Positions 28,601 through 35,854 of a DNA stretch of 64,000 nt are shown here, one piece after another. Origin of the DNA: Hofstenia miamia (Eukaryota > Xenacoelomorpha > Acoela > Hofsteniidae). Location of the stretch: the NCBI GenBank assembly GCA_900660155.1, contig CABFPE010000098.1:970125-1034124 (forward strand), in the 5' to 3' direction. Position numbers and translations under genes: made by a program. A model generated the notes under the pieces. It made no database searches. It saw only the letters and a list, made by a program, of their open reading frames with translations, and had not been told where the DNA came from. Every line of letters starts with the position of its first letter. The stretch's first letter is position 1.

Positions 28601-29938
28601 TCTAAAATTCTAATATGCTGAGATGGTGGTAAATTTTCGGTTTCTTGTATTTTTATACTAACAATAATATTTCTTCTGTTTTTCATCTGTTCAAAGGTAA
28701 AGTTAGTAGGTAGTAGCCCAGGAAATTGTTTAGACATCGAGATAATTACTGCCTCCTAAGTTTTGTGTGTTTGAAAATGTTGTCCTTTCAAATAATGATA
28801 TCTCTGATTCGCTCTTAAACATACTATTTGACCTGCAGAAATTTAAATCCTGTATAAATATTATAGGTTCATACTGAATGAATCATTAAGAATCATCGTT
28901 GTGTGTAATTGTTACAAAAATGAAAGAGTTTATTGTAACGTACCAACCATAAGTTGTGAACATCAGAAGACGTTGCATGGAATGGAATTAATGTAATTTA
29001 CTTATTTTACAAGGTCATACAAGACGCTGTTTGCACTAAGATTAGTCAGTAAACCATTTAAATTATTTCCCACTGTTTGATGTGTTATACATTTATCGCT
29101 ATATGATGTGATGCATGATTATGGTTTTATTGTTTAAAATTTTGCTTCTCAGAGTAACGGGCGTAACAGACTTAGGATACATGTACGGACAAACCAACAG
29201 GCCTATTTTATGAGTACTAACTACGGACCGGGCACGGGCCCTAAACCAGGTTATTACTTTCGCCACTAAATATTGACTTCTTATTACCCAGTGGTTAGAT
29301 TTTGAGCTTGGAGTTTAACTCCTTTCACTGATATTATTCATGTTTTTTGTAGAAAAATGAATTTTTTCGTTTTGCAAACGTACAAAACATGAGAAAGTAC
29401 CACCATAAAGACGCTTAGTGGTGACACCGTAGCATTACCGTTACCGTTAACACTTTACCATTAACGGTTGATGGTAGCCGTTTACCAGTTCCATCTTTAC
29501 AGTAAATGAAAAAAATTTTGATTAGGAATCAAACCGATTTTTTTTGAATTCCTAAACCATGGTCTATGAAGCGGAGTCTTGTGTATTTTTATTTCAGCAT
29601 AAAGAATAGCAATTCATTCTCGTACAACTATTTTGAAAGCCAGTGTTATACAATTGCTTACTTTTTCCAGGTATTCAAGACATGGTAGTTTGTTATTCAT
29701 TTCTGTTCTATAAAGTAGGATACTCTCTGCGTCTTTTAAAAACATGAAGTAAAGACAGTACTTTTTAAATGTGTATGAAATTATTAATGCAAAATCATTA
29801 GTTTTACATGTCTTTTGTGTAGCTGAAGAAGACGCAACTGTTGATGATGTTAAAGATTATGTTAGTGAGAAGAAAGGAGAAATAACTGAAACCAAAGAAG
29901 TTCCTCCACCTCCTCCTGAAACAGCTGTTCAAGATTAG
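4556..29938 (+). CDS. lgl: Lethal giant larvae (Lgl/LLGL) polarity protein, N-terminally partial, 20 exons
   Basis: Lgl is a cortical WD-repeat (double beta-propeller) protein that defines the basolateral domain, opposes the aPKC-Par6 complex and binds non-muscle myosin II and syntaxins. Twenty exons with GT-AG borders join in one frame to give 1,325 residues and a stop; the first 200-240 or so residues lie outside the window. Family signatures in order (numbering from 4,556): LESVSW and SHSDG (2-21), FSGGMQRASHGD (65-77), LLEEELVAIDLQ (119-130), WPITGG and TGHEDGNVRFW (exons 5-6), ATHGFGIFD-like segment (exon 9), aPKC box with Ser407, Ser411 and Ser415, SLWAGTHAGTV (exon 13), HHHAPVVAMYVLD (exon 14), LACLSNLGGVHVYSLPGL (exon 16). 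There is no R-SNARE motif at the end, so it is not tomosyn. Residues 751-1325 are an acidic tail that makes it far longer than the roughly 1,000-1,160 residues usual for Lgl. No frame break is seen. Confidence 0.95.
4760..4811 (+). CDS. lgl: lgl exon 2
   Basis: Residues 44-59 (PLDCKPIRKILHKNAK), equivalent to GPFPCKAINKILW in vertebrates. A 77-bp intron precedes it and a 6.7-kb intron follows. Donor gtaagt. Confidence 0.9.
7967..9090. mobile_element. Candidate non-autonomous hAT-like element
   Basis: The ends read CAGTGCTTTCAAA and, reverse-complemented on the right, CAGGTCTTTCAAA (11 of 13 match). Both subterminal zones (7,975-8,075 and 8,985-9,085) are packed with variants of AAATTTGAA, the right mirroring the left. 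Flanking 8-mers (7,959-7,966 and 9,091-9,098) do not form a convincing target duplication, so the ends are tentative. Confidence 0.4.
8635..8821. mobile_element. 187-bp MITE with TTA target duplication (PIF/Harbinger-like)
   Basis: Terminal inverted repeats of about 36 bp begin AGGGGGTGCCACACGGTTA on the left and AGGGGGTGCTACACGATTA on the right. Both ends are flanked by TTA (8,632-8,634 and 8,822-8,824), the TWA-type duplication of PIF/Harbinger elements. A third inner copy of the terminal motif lies at about 8,739-8,780. No coding capacity. Confidence 0.7.
9562..9966 (-). other. Unidentified 134-codon open frame in lgl intron
   Basis: Starts ATG and runs 134 codons antisense to lgl. It is Leu/Ile/Asn/His-rich with scattered Cys and shows no domain I recognise. 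It lies just beyond the element at 7,967-9,090. In DNA this AT-rich a frame of this length is unusual but possible by chance. It is listed only because it is the longest antisense frame in the lgl introns. Confidence 0.2.
11481..11629 (+). CDS. lgl: lgl exon 3
   Basis: Split Asp60 and residues 61-109. Carries the diagnostic FSGGM-RAS-GD motif and VVFDFSSKVIDF, the counterpart of LDFTSRIIDFF in LLGL. Acceptor ttatttag, donor gtaaga. Confidence 0.95.
12187..12780 (-). pseudogene. hAT-superfamily transposase remnant in lgl intron 3
   Basis: On the minus strand a 99-codon frame (12,474-12,773) reads FTRWSSTFKQW followed by WNLMESALTLLQ, KEMFSEVRTP and ISLVY. This matches the TRW-ST...W-ll-LL...E-T pattern of the hAT transposase core between the catalytic region and the C-terminal dimerisation domain. 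A second frame (12,187-12,435) continues downstream out of register, so the gene is broken. A CTCGAGC-rich zone at 12,961-13,015 ending GCATGGCCCTA may be one subterminal end; the opposite end was not found. Confidence 0.5.
13085..13172 (+). CDS. lgl: lgl exon 4
   Basis: Residues 111-138 with LLEEELVAIDLQ, matching LLEEELVVLDLQ of vertebrate Lgl. Acceptor gtttag, donor gtaagt. Confidence 0.95.
13215..13451 (+). CDS. lgl: lgl exon 5
   Basis: Residues 140-217: WPVFIKPYL, LYEKIVSKG, WPITGG, and LITGHEDGNV, which is completed to RFW by the next exon. Separated from exon 4 by a 42-bp intron, the same size as the intron at 21,484-21,526. Donor gtaatt. Confidence 0.95.
13572..13605. repeat. (AT)n microsatellite
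   Basis: About 17 AT units in lgl intron 5. Confidence 0.9.
13891..14081 (+). repeat. Perfect tandem duplication, 96-bp unit
   Basis: 13,891-13,986 begins CCGACATTTATCTGG and is repeated immediately at 13,987-14,081 with no difference over 95 bases. The identity means a very recent duplication or an assembly error. Confidence 0.9.
14604..15127. mobile_element. 524-bp non-autonomous hAT element
   Basis: Left end TAGCGATGAACGCGAT; right end reverse-complemented TAGAGATGAGTGCGAT (13 of 16 match). Flanking octamers GTAAACAC (14,596-14,603) and CTAAACAC (15,128-15,135) differ at one base, as expected of an 8-bp hAT target duplication. Subterminal copies of ACCGCTAACCACCGCAAT-like motifs occur near both ends. 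No coding frame. Confidence 0.75.
17648..17952. mobile_element. Candidate hAT-like short element
   Basis: Begins TTAGGGTTGGCATTCAACTG. The right end, reverse-complemented, reads AGGGTTTGCAGTCACCAG. Both sides carry repeated ACTCACCAGTTACTAACC-type motifs. Flanks AACGTTGA and AACATTGG share 6 of 8 bases. Ends uncertain by a few bases. Confidence 0.4.
20045..20165 (+). CDS. lgl: lgl exon 6
   Basis: Completes GHEDGNVRFW and continues INNGSFKPILTINTAQYF, then an acidic stretch PTEDEGEEIHFRK. Residues 219-258. Corresponds to RFWDASG...WPPFRKVG of vertebrates. Donor gtaaaa. Confidence 0.93.
20567..20710 (+). CDS. lgl: lgl exon 7
   Basis: Residues 259-306: VGDFDACVDDPRYTITKI and VVAGCAGQILCFEV, matching VGCFDPYSDDPRLGVQKV and VVAGTAGQVLVLE. 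Donor gtaatt. Confidence 0.95.
21179..21280 (+). CDS. lgl: lgl exon 8
   Basis: Residues 307-340, with FKWKGHHALDVKK equivalent to FTWKGHERL of LLGL. An upstream cag at 21,151-21,153 would give an in-frame stop, so the TAG acceptor at 21,176-21,178 is chosen. Donor gtaaga. Confidence 0.9.
21324..21483 (+). CDS. lgl: lgl exon 9
   Basis: Residues 341-393: VQCEPPAPVTALAVNAEWKL, GTTHGFGIFD. Matches VQCLPPAAVTAV...FGTSHGFGLFD. The preceding intron is 43 bp. Confidence 0.95.
21527..21649 (+). CDS. lgl: lgl exon 10: aPKC phosphorylation box
   Basis: Residues 395-434 include GRKKSLKDSIRNSFRRLKK, with serines at 407, 411 and 415 spaced by four in a basic amphipathic stretch. In flies and vertebrates the equivalent serines are phosphorylated by aPKC, which releases Lgl from the plasma membrane. 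Basic residues around the serines should bind phosphoinositides. Donor gtaatt. Confidence 0.95.
22030..22480. mobile_element. Possible mariner/pogo-like remnant in lgl intron 10
   Basis: Several TATAACGACC-type motifs lie at 22,122-22,133 and 22,424-22,474 (TATAACGACC, TATAATGACC, AATAGCGACC), wording typical of ends of pogo/Tigger-like elements. No matched inverted repeat or TA duplication could be fixed. Confidence 0.2.
22286..22323 (+). CDS. Possible alternative last exon of lgl
   Basis: After a good polypyrimidine tract and TTTTTCAG, phase-1 splicing from exon 10 would add GFPTPPLNTAVP and a TAA stop. The stretch is GC-richer than its intron. It would give a product ending just after the aPKC box, without the second half of the protein. 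It is the only CAG-type acceptor considered in the gene. Inference only. Confidence 0.3.
23118..23288 (+). CDS. lgl: lgl exon 11: acidic insert
   Basis: Residues 436-491, almost all Glu, Lys, Thr, Asp, Asn, Pro and Ala, directly after the basic aPKC box. The frame is continuous on both sides (phase 1 in, phase 1 out). The acceptor (tttaaag) and donor (gttggg) are weaker than elsewhere, so the exon may be optional; skipping it keeps the frame (171 bases, 57 codons). Confidence 0.75.
23633..23756 (+). CDS. lgl: lgl exon 12
   Basis: Residues 493-532: Ala/Ser/Glu-rich linker then LVEARDEDKTLASTVR, matching IEPRSADDSLSGVVR before the next WD blade. Donor gtaaga. Confidence 0.88.
23913..24052 (+). 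CDS. lgl: lgl exon 13
   Basis: Residues 534-579: CVTFANTFLRSSKEHTPSLW, AGTHAGTVIAYIID. Matches CLYFADTFLRD...TMWAGTNSGSVFAY. Donor gtgcgt. Confidence 0.95.
24100..24260 (+). CDS. lgl: lgl exon 14
   Basis: Residues 581-633: AKEIRLHHHAPVVAMYVLD, PLPETL, PDMTGHHELLVCSEEQIK, matching KEVQLMHRAPVVAIAVLD...PDMQGGHAVLIASEEQFK. Preceded by a 47-bp intron. Donor gtattt. Confidence 0.95.
24710..24809 (+). CDS. lgl: lgl exon 15
   Basis: Residues 634-666: MFSLPNLKGKYKEKLTAHEG and KVRKTNCIRV, matching VFTLPKVSAKTKFKLTAHEG-RVRKV. Donor gtatca. Confidence 0.93.
24988..25177 (+). CDS. lgl: lgl exon 16
   Basis: Residues 668-729: LLACLSNLGGVHVYSLPGL and LLTHDGAGLYLKSNHEFRR, matching CLACLTNLGDVHVFSVPGL...GFYLISPSEFERFS. 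Acceptor atttaag, donor gttagt. Confidence 0.95.
25251..25448 (+). CDS. lgl: lgl exon 17: end of core, start of acidic tail
   Basis: FSYIKSAHKFVNCEIALPEG closes the conserved core (residues 731-750), then Glu/Lys/Pro repeats such as VEEPKEEETKEEP begin the tail. The core-to-tail join is inside one exon, so the tail is not a separate gene. Donor gtaaga. Confidence 0.92.
26401..27837 (+). CDS. lgl: lgl exon 18: 479-residue acidic tail exon
   Basis: Entered from exon 17 with Val796 split across the junction, then RTVMLPVENEAQ. One uninterrupted open exon of 1,437 bases, residues 797-1274, extremely rich in Glu, Asp, Val, Thr, Ser and Pro, with loose repeats of NEPLV, KDEPFVDDSE and QQKDEPVGVEQ type. 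No domain is recognised and it is probably intrinsically disordered. It begins with an ETVTTMSVDDGDKVYKEVTH-like stretch that is less repetitive. Long open frames antisense to it are shadows of its composition. Donor gttagt. Confidence 0.9.
27969..28006 (+). CDS. lgl: lgl exon 19 (38-base micro-exon)
   Basis: RNEENAVVNGDAK plus a split Ser. Acceptor ttttttag, donor gtgagt, in frame with both neighbours. Confidence 0.8.
29823..29938 (+). CDS. lgl: lgl last exon with conserved C-terminal motif
   Basis: Residues 1289-1325: EEDATVDDVKDYVSEKKGE, then EVPPPPPETAVQD and TAG. DATVDDVKDY aligns with DVTVEDVKDF near the end of vertebrate LLGL1 (from memory), which confirms that the true C-terminus has been reached and that the acidic tail lies between core and C-terminus. 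Confidence 0.92.
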
Positions 29939-30305
29939 AAGTATGTTAGTTATTTCTTTCAAATCAAATGGATAAATTATCGTTTGTTGTATACAGTTTT
30001 ATGCATTAACTAACCTACCAGCCATAAAACATAGTCTGATATAATTCATATTTTAAATCACGTCCTAGTGTAGTTTTGTAATTTTATTGAGTTTTTTAGT
30101 TAATTTGTTGTAAATGCGTGATTAGTCATAATAATTATATTCAACTTCGACTAACTTATGCTCTACTTTAAAAGTATGTACCATTTAAGAACCATGTAGG
30201 ACAATTCTAGAGTTTGTTCGTGAACAAGTTCTTGCCAATTTATATTAATATCCAGTTTTTTTAATTTGGCGTAAAAAATTCAATAAACGATTTTAAATTT
30301 CCTTT
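29939..30305 (+). other. lgl: lgl 3' untranslated region
   Basis: AT-rich sequence after the stop, ending shortly beyond a canonical poly(A) signal. No downstream Lgl-like coding follows. Confidence 0.6.
30282..30287 (+). terminator. lgl: Poly(A) signal AATAAA of lgl
   Basis: First clear AATAAA downstream of the lgl stop, 344 bases after it. Confidence 0.6.
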
Positions 30306-30891
30306 ATTTTAAATATATTTGACCTAATACAGTAAGTTTCAGATTCGTCAAAATATAATTTCAAAATTCGTATTCGGATTCAAAGATAATTTGTGGATTC
30401 ATGAACTTATATACATGACTCCCAAAAGTTAAGACAAAATTAGACTAAAATGACAAAAAACGACTAAAATATGTGAAGTTGACTCTAACTAGAAAACCTC
30501 TTTCTCTGTTACTGCTGTTATTGGTTGCAAAAGTAAAGTTAACTTCTTCACAACTGTGCAAAATGGAAAAAATCCCAATCACCAGAACAGCTCATCCTAA
30601 CGACCACATCAATATCATATCCAGTATTTTCAATGGAAGTATTGCACTATAAGATGTTCAAAAGGATTATCCAATAATGAGCTTTGTAAACTAATGCAAA
30701 ACCTTAGCTCACAAGGCAATTATAATATGCTTAAAGCAGCAGAAAATTATATTTGCTGTTGCAATTAACAGCATCTGCTTTTACCACCCCTGATTATTTT
30801 GATTTCGTATATTCGATAGAAATCAAGTTCACTTTTATTGATTTAGGATACGGATGCCTTTGTGGGGTTTTCCTTTAGCAGATGTCTGGAC

Positions 30892-31696
30892 CAGGGTGGG
30901 AAACGGGTCAACCCGACCCGCGGGTCGGGTCAAGACATAGACGGGTCGGGTCAGAGGTCCTATATATAGTTATCATTAACCTGATTTGAAAAAATATTTC
31001 AACTTGAGATCAATACAGGTAGTAAATATGCTAACACTGTTGGTGACGAGGCTTGGTTTGGTAGGAAAACATTGAGTTCTGATTTGTGTAAAGTGTACGA
31101 TATTAGAAAATCAAATTTGAAAGAAGACATCATTGAAGCGATATCACATGAAACTATCTCAGCTGTAACAGACGTTGGACAGATTCAGTTAAAAATCGGT
31201 CTTTCTTAGATTACAGCGTTGTTTATCTTCGACCGAATACCTGGAATTTCCATGTTGTAATTTTGTGAATGAAAATGTCACCGTTAAATATGACGATCCT
31301 CTACACAACTGGCAGCTTAAAATAAATAAACTTCAGTCTCTAGCTAAAGTTGCAAGGAAGTTTTTTGTCATTCAGGCCAGTAGTGCACTATCTGAACAAC
31401 ATTTTAGCATTGGTGGAAGAACTTTGGCAGCCTTAAGAAATAATTTAGGGAGTAAAACATTTGAATCCTTAGTATTCCTAAAGATTAATGGATTTTAGTT
31501 ATTTTTGTATTGTATTATTCTAGTTATTCTATTCGATAGGGTTGGGTGACGGGTAGGTTCAGACGGGTCGTGTCGTGGTTCACTGTTTGATGGGACGGGT
31601 CGGGTCCCTCGTCAATAGCAAACGGCTGGGTCGTGGGTTGGTAGCAAACGGACCGGGCCGGGTAACGGGTAATAAAGTGACCCGTTTCCCACCCTT
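30892..31696 (+). mobile_element. Internally deleted hAT element (805 bp)
   Basis: Left end CAGGGTGGGAAACGGGTC and right end GACCCGTTTCCCACCCTT are near-perfect inverted repeats. Flanking octamers GTCTGGAC (30,884-30,891) and GTCTGGGC (31,697-31,704) form an 8-bp target duplication with one change. Both ends are packed with CGGGTCGGGT-like subterminal repeats. Inside is the C-terminal end of a hAT transposase. At about 0.8 kb against 2.5-5 kb for full elements, most of the gene is gone. Confidence 0.9.
31265..31498 (+). pseudogene. hAT transposase C-terminal dimerisation domain
   Basis: A 77-codon frame reads DPLHNWQ, LQSLAKVARKFFVIQASSAL, SEQHFSIGGRTL and NNLGSKTFESLVFLKI. This is the classic hAT dimerisation pattern (P-LA-IARKYL-IPATS-SER-FS-AG in many members). 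It lacks the RNase-H catalytic core, so it cannot transpose itself. Sequence at 31,030-31,210 contains scraps of upstream coding sequence in broken frames. Confidence 0.88.
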
Positions 31697-32189
31697 GTCT
31701 GGGCGGCTCTAAATACGCACCTGGATGCTAATATTTGTTTTAAAATTGGATTGCTCTTAACTTATTTTAGCGCATTGAAAACGGTACTTAATGTTTCTGT
31801 TTAGGAATGTAGAAACGTCTCAACGCATGTTCGTCCTGCGGACTTGTTTTAACTGCTTTCTAGTGAAGAGTCTTAGTAGTTTGTGCTTTCTGGTCATATC
31901 TGATTAGAAACGTGCTGATTTTTATTTTTGCAGTGTTCCTTTGCGCGGTAAATTGTGTGAATTTTTGAGCATTGCTTTGTATTGTAATGATATAAATTTT
32001 GAAAGTGTTCTGTGCTCTAGTGACAATATTCAATTGCTGGTGCAAAGGTTACGTGGCCTACGATTAGGAAAATTTTGGTTAAGATGTGCATGTAGTATTG
32101 TATTATAGGTATTATTTTTCTAGTGTTGCTTCATTTTTATAAATTAAATAAATTAGTCTTCTTACACTTACTTATCAAAAAAATTTAAC

Positions 32190-34231
32190 GGTTAAACTAA
32201 GTTTGGGGTAATTTTTTACCCCAAAAACAACTAAAATTAGGATTTTGAGCTCAAATCAAATAGGAAGAACCTGATATTTTTAACTTTTCCACATTTTTAA
32301 GTACTTTTTTGTCTGCAAAATATGGGAGCCATCCTAACTTTGCATTAGATTCAACAAAAACAATAGTCTAAGTTTGGGGTAACTTTGTTATCCCAAATGA
32401 AATCAGCTTAAAACTCTTGCTTTATAATGATTGCTAGTTTTTTCTAATAATGCCACGCTTAAAAACCCTAATTTTGCATATTCAAAGTTCTACTAGCTAT
32501 ATTAGGAAGAGGAAGTGCATTGGGAACTGCTGCGAAAAAATTGAAAATAATTCATTTAATTCACATTTGCTTAATAACTTCGTCAAACTAATTTAGCAAA
32601 TTATTTTCGCACAATATTTATGTAGTTTGTTAGAATTAGTAGATTACGCCAATGGAAAGAAAATGTTTCAACATCAATTACTGTGCTCATTATTTGTTTA
32701 CAGCCGAGGGGAAGGTGTCATTCACCCCTCTTTTAAAAAACCTAAGCATGCCTCTGATACCTGGTGCTTTGTAATTTTTTTTTGAAAATTTTACCAAGCA
32801 TAAAGTCAATCATCCATTTTACAAAGAAGTCGATAAAGAGTGAGACATGACAGTTATAAATGCACACAACACAATTGTGAAATGACTCAAAATAAAATGA
32901 ATATTAATAAAAATCCAAATAAAAGCTAATTGATATGTTGAATCATCCCCTAGCAATGGTGTTTGTTGCTTACTTGGGGCTACAAGTATCTTTATCAATG
33001 ACTACAGCACTGGTTTGAATTTTTGTGCATTTTTGATGGCCTGTTGATGAGATTGAAAGACATTGATAGTGTGTTAACAACACAGATTAAATTCCAAAAT
33101 GGGTTAAATTTTATGTTCTGTTTTAAACAACACTTGTTTGCTGTAACAGCTTGCAGCAGTGCTGTTGGGAGCCCTGCTGATTTCATAATACAAAAATTGT
33201 AAACTCGGCAAAATTTTGTGGGACGGATTCATTTAGAGATAAATTGAATTGGTTGGAAGCACTTAGACCCTGCTTAAGTATTTATTTGATTGTATATAAT
33301 AGCTGGAGTTCATAAGGTAAATGATTGCAACTTAGAAAAACGAGATTCGCCAGTTTTTGGGTTAGCATGATGAAGAAAAGATTTGTGTTAATGAAGCGAC
33401 TTTCTAAATCATGGTGAATGAAATGATAGTGATAAATGTAGTCCAATTTGTAATGAGACTTTTCGTCAAACAAATCACTTCTATCTTCATCCTAACCTGA
33501 CAATCAATAAGTATTAGAATTTCGCGATTGTGTTTAAATATATTAGTCGACTTTGGGGCAGGCAAATTTGCACAAAATTATGTGAGCGGGTACGAAGGTA
33601 TCAATTATAGTTAATTATAGAAAATATTAAGTGATTTGCGTTGTAGAAATATTGATATTTCGTTGTACACATGGTTCTTACAGGCAAGTTTAATTTTGAT
33701 GGAAAGCTGTCACAATTAGACATATTCTTTGATTTTGTCAAAATATATATGTGAATAATTATTACAGTTAACTCCTGTCTAGTTCAAAATACAAGATATA
33801 TGGGGTGAGCAGATTAACATATCCCTTGTCTAAATTAAGCAAATTACTAAGCATTTAACCCAATTTCTCTTTCCTTTCCTATTGTATGTTTACAGCAGAA
33901 AAAACTAATTGAAATAACTGAGGGGAAATTAAGCACAAAATTTTTACTTTCCAAGTCTAATTCAGCCTGAAATTTTATTTACTGAACCAAATGCATTCAA
34001 AAATTCTGGTAAGTGGTTCAAGTTTCTTGAAAGTGTGAGCCTTGGATCAAAAGTTTTCATTATAAAAATATCCTGCAAATTAAAATTTGACTTTTATGCA
34101 AAGCGTCTAAAAATTGTTTTTGCTTAAAATCTAAAGAAGGAATTTACAAATGTTCAATGTAAAAATCTATTTATTCAATTTTGAGTGCTTTTAAATTTAG
34201 GTAACTTTGTTACCCCATACTTCGTTTAACC
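32190..34231. mobile_element. Candidate 2-kb terminal-inverted-repeat DNA element
   Basis: Left GGTTAAACTAAGTTTGGGGT and right (reverse-complemented) GGTTAAACGAAGTATGGGGT match at 18 of 20 positions and continue for two more bases. AAATTTA lies just outside both ends, a possible 7-bp target duplication. A third copy of the TTTGGGGTAAC motif is at about 32,372. No transposase frame was recognised inside. Confidence 0.5.
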
Positions 34232-34934
34232 CAAATTTATTTTAACATTGCTCAACCATTAAGTGAGCATTCAACAATGATTTAACCAGTAGATTTAACA
34301 AGAAAGTACAATTTTAGCAAAAAATACATATAAATTAGACCTTTGAATTATATTTTTTTATTTGATCATCAAATTGCTAAAAGTAGCATTTTTTAATACC
34401 TGGATGGTACTAAGTTAATTGCTCTTAAATTTTTATGCTCATGAATAAATAAATTTGCTTAAAGCAAAATCGTTCTTGGTGAAAAAAAGAAATAATACAA
34501 CAATGTATATAGGTGAATAAACCAATACTGTATATAATATTGTTTAAAGCAAAAACACGTATGATGGAAGGAGAAAATATTACAACATTGTATATATAAA
34601 ATAAAATATTGAAAAAAGTAATGACGCACCTTGTTAATCTGTGTGGAGATGTATTTGAAATCATTAGCCCAGTTCGCTTTTTTCTTTTGAAGTAACCTGA
34701 AAGCAGTGAGTTGATTAGTTACAAATTGATATTTTAACATTAAAATAAAAAATGCAGTTGAATTCACTACTCCAAAAACCATTAGTGACTTCAATATCTG
34801 ATCTGTAACCGATTCATGTTGTACTTTATTGTTATATGGTAATAAACAAATCTTTTTAAACTGAAACCATCTTTAATTGATGTAAAACATGCTTTAAATT
34901 GTGTCTACATCCTTGAAAAACAGTGTATGACATG

Positions 34935-35127
34935 TAAAATAGAACAAAGTATAAAGAAACTTTGTAAACATCATCACTATTTTAAAAATTAATTTTATTT
35001 TAAGAGCCGTTACACCTCTCGAACAACCCATTTTTGACAGAAACCAAAAAAACCAAATCGTCGCAAACTGACGCTTAAATTAAACAATTTGATTGGCTAA
35101 TATTAATATATAAAATAAACCTGTCGC
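34935..35127 (+). repeat. 193-bp exact duplicate, copy 1
   Basis: Identical to 35,372-35,564 throughout. Ends at a single N (35,128). It includes the left end of the TTAA element seen whole at 35,441-35,850. Confidence 0.9.
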
Positions 35128-35128
35128 N

Positions 35129-35370
35129 GAAGAATCACATAGACAGAAGAGTAGAAGTAAGTGATAAGTGTAGGCTATAATAATAATAATAATAATCAAT
35201 GACTTTATTTAGCCGCTGAAGGCATACACAACAAGAAATAAAAACAAGTCAAGTTTTACGGCAGCGAGGACAGTCACAGGAGATGAAATAGGAGCAAATG
35301 GAAGAGTAGGCGAAGTTGGAGAAGGGCTCAGCAAAGAGGAAAGCCATCAAAGATTTCTTGAAGCTCGGTG
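35129..35370. other. 242-bp block between single Ns, GC-richer and of unclear origin
   Basis: Bounded by N at 35,128 and 35,371 and flanked by the 193-bp duplicate. It has an (AAT)n run and a purine-rich half that differ from the surrounding AT-rich DNA. Probably a gap-fill or scaffolding patch. Confidence 0.6.
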
Positions 35371-35371
35371 N

Positions 35372-35564
35372 TAAAATAGAACAAAGTATAAAGAAACTTT
35401 GTAAACATCATCACTATTTTAAAAATTAATTTTATTTTAAGAGCCGTTACACCTCTCGAACAACCCATTTTTGACAGAAACCAAAAAAACCAAATCGTCG
35501 CAAACTGACGCTTAAATTAAACAATTTGATTGGCTAATATTAATATATAAAATAAACCTGTCGC
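35372..35564 (+). repeat. 193-bp exact duplicate, copy 2
   Basis: Identical to 34,935-35,127; begins directly after a single N. Confidence 0.9.
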
Positions 35565-35850
35565 ACGAAGTTCATTTTTGAAAATTTTCATCCAAGCCGA
35601 AGTTATGGTAGAATTGTCGTGTAACTGCAGAAAAGGTAGATGTGTCCGTTGTAGTGGGTGTTATAGATGTGGATGCACTTGTGAGAAACTTTTCGAAAAA
35701 TTAACTTTTTTTAGAATTTCAAATTGTTTCGAGGGTTTTAGATGTATACCTTAAAACCTATCAACCCGGTTTAGTTCTTACTGACACTTCGATTTAAAAT
35801 TATCTGTCATCTGGTAGAAAAAATGGGTTGGTCGAGAGGTGTAACGGCTC
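35441..35850. mobile_element. 410-bp TTAA-flanked element (piggyBac- or Kolobok-like)
   Basis: Inverted ends of about 32 bp: left GAGCCGTTACACCTCTCGAA, right reverse-complemented GAGCCGTTACACCTCTCGAC. Both are flanked by TTAA (35,437-35,440 and 35,851-35,854). TTAA duplications are the mark of piggyBac and Kolobok superfamilies. It carries only a short cysteine-rich frame. The near-identical ends suggest recent activity. Confidence 0.75.
35605..35754 (+). CDS. Cysteine-rich 49-residue frame inside TTAA element
   Basis: ATG to TAA, 49 codons. Residues 6-26 read C-x-C-x4-C-x2-C-x2-C-x2-C-x-C-x-C, eight cysteines in 21 residues, ending FRCIP. The spacing is like a metal-binding CXC/CRC-type module or the C-terminal cysteine-rich region of TTAA transposases. 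It is probably the surviving tail of the parental transposase; independent translation is unproven. Confidence 0.5.
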   Translation: MVELSCNCRKGRCVRCSGCYRCGCTCEKLFEKLTFFRISNCFEGFRCIP

Positions 35851-35854
35851 TTAA

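Noticed and set aside
31860-32160. Slightly GC-richer stretch with a 61-codon antisense frame downstream of the hAT element
   Set aside because: No motif, no splice-compatible exon and no repeat structure that I could support.
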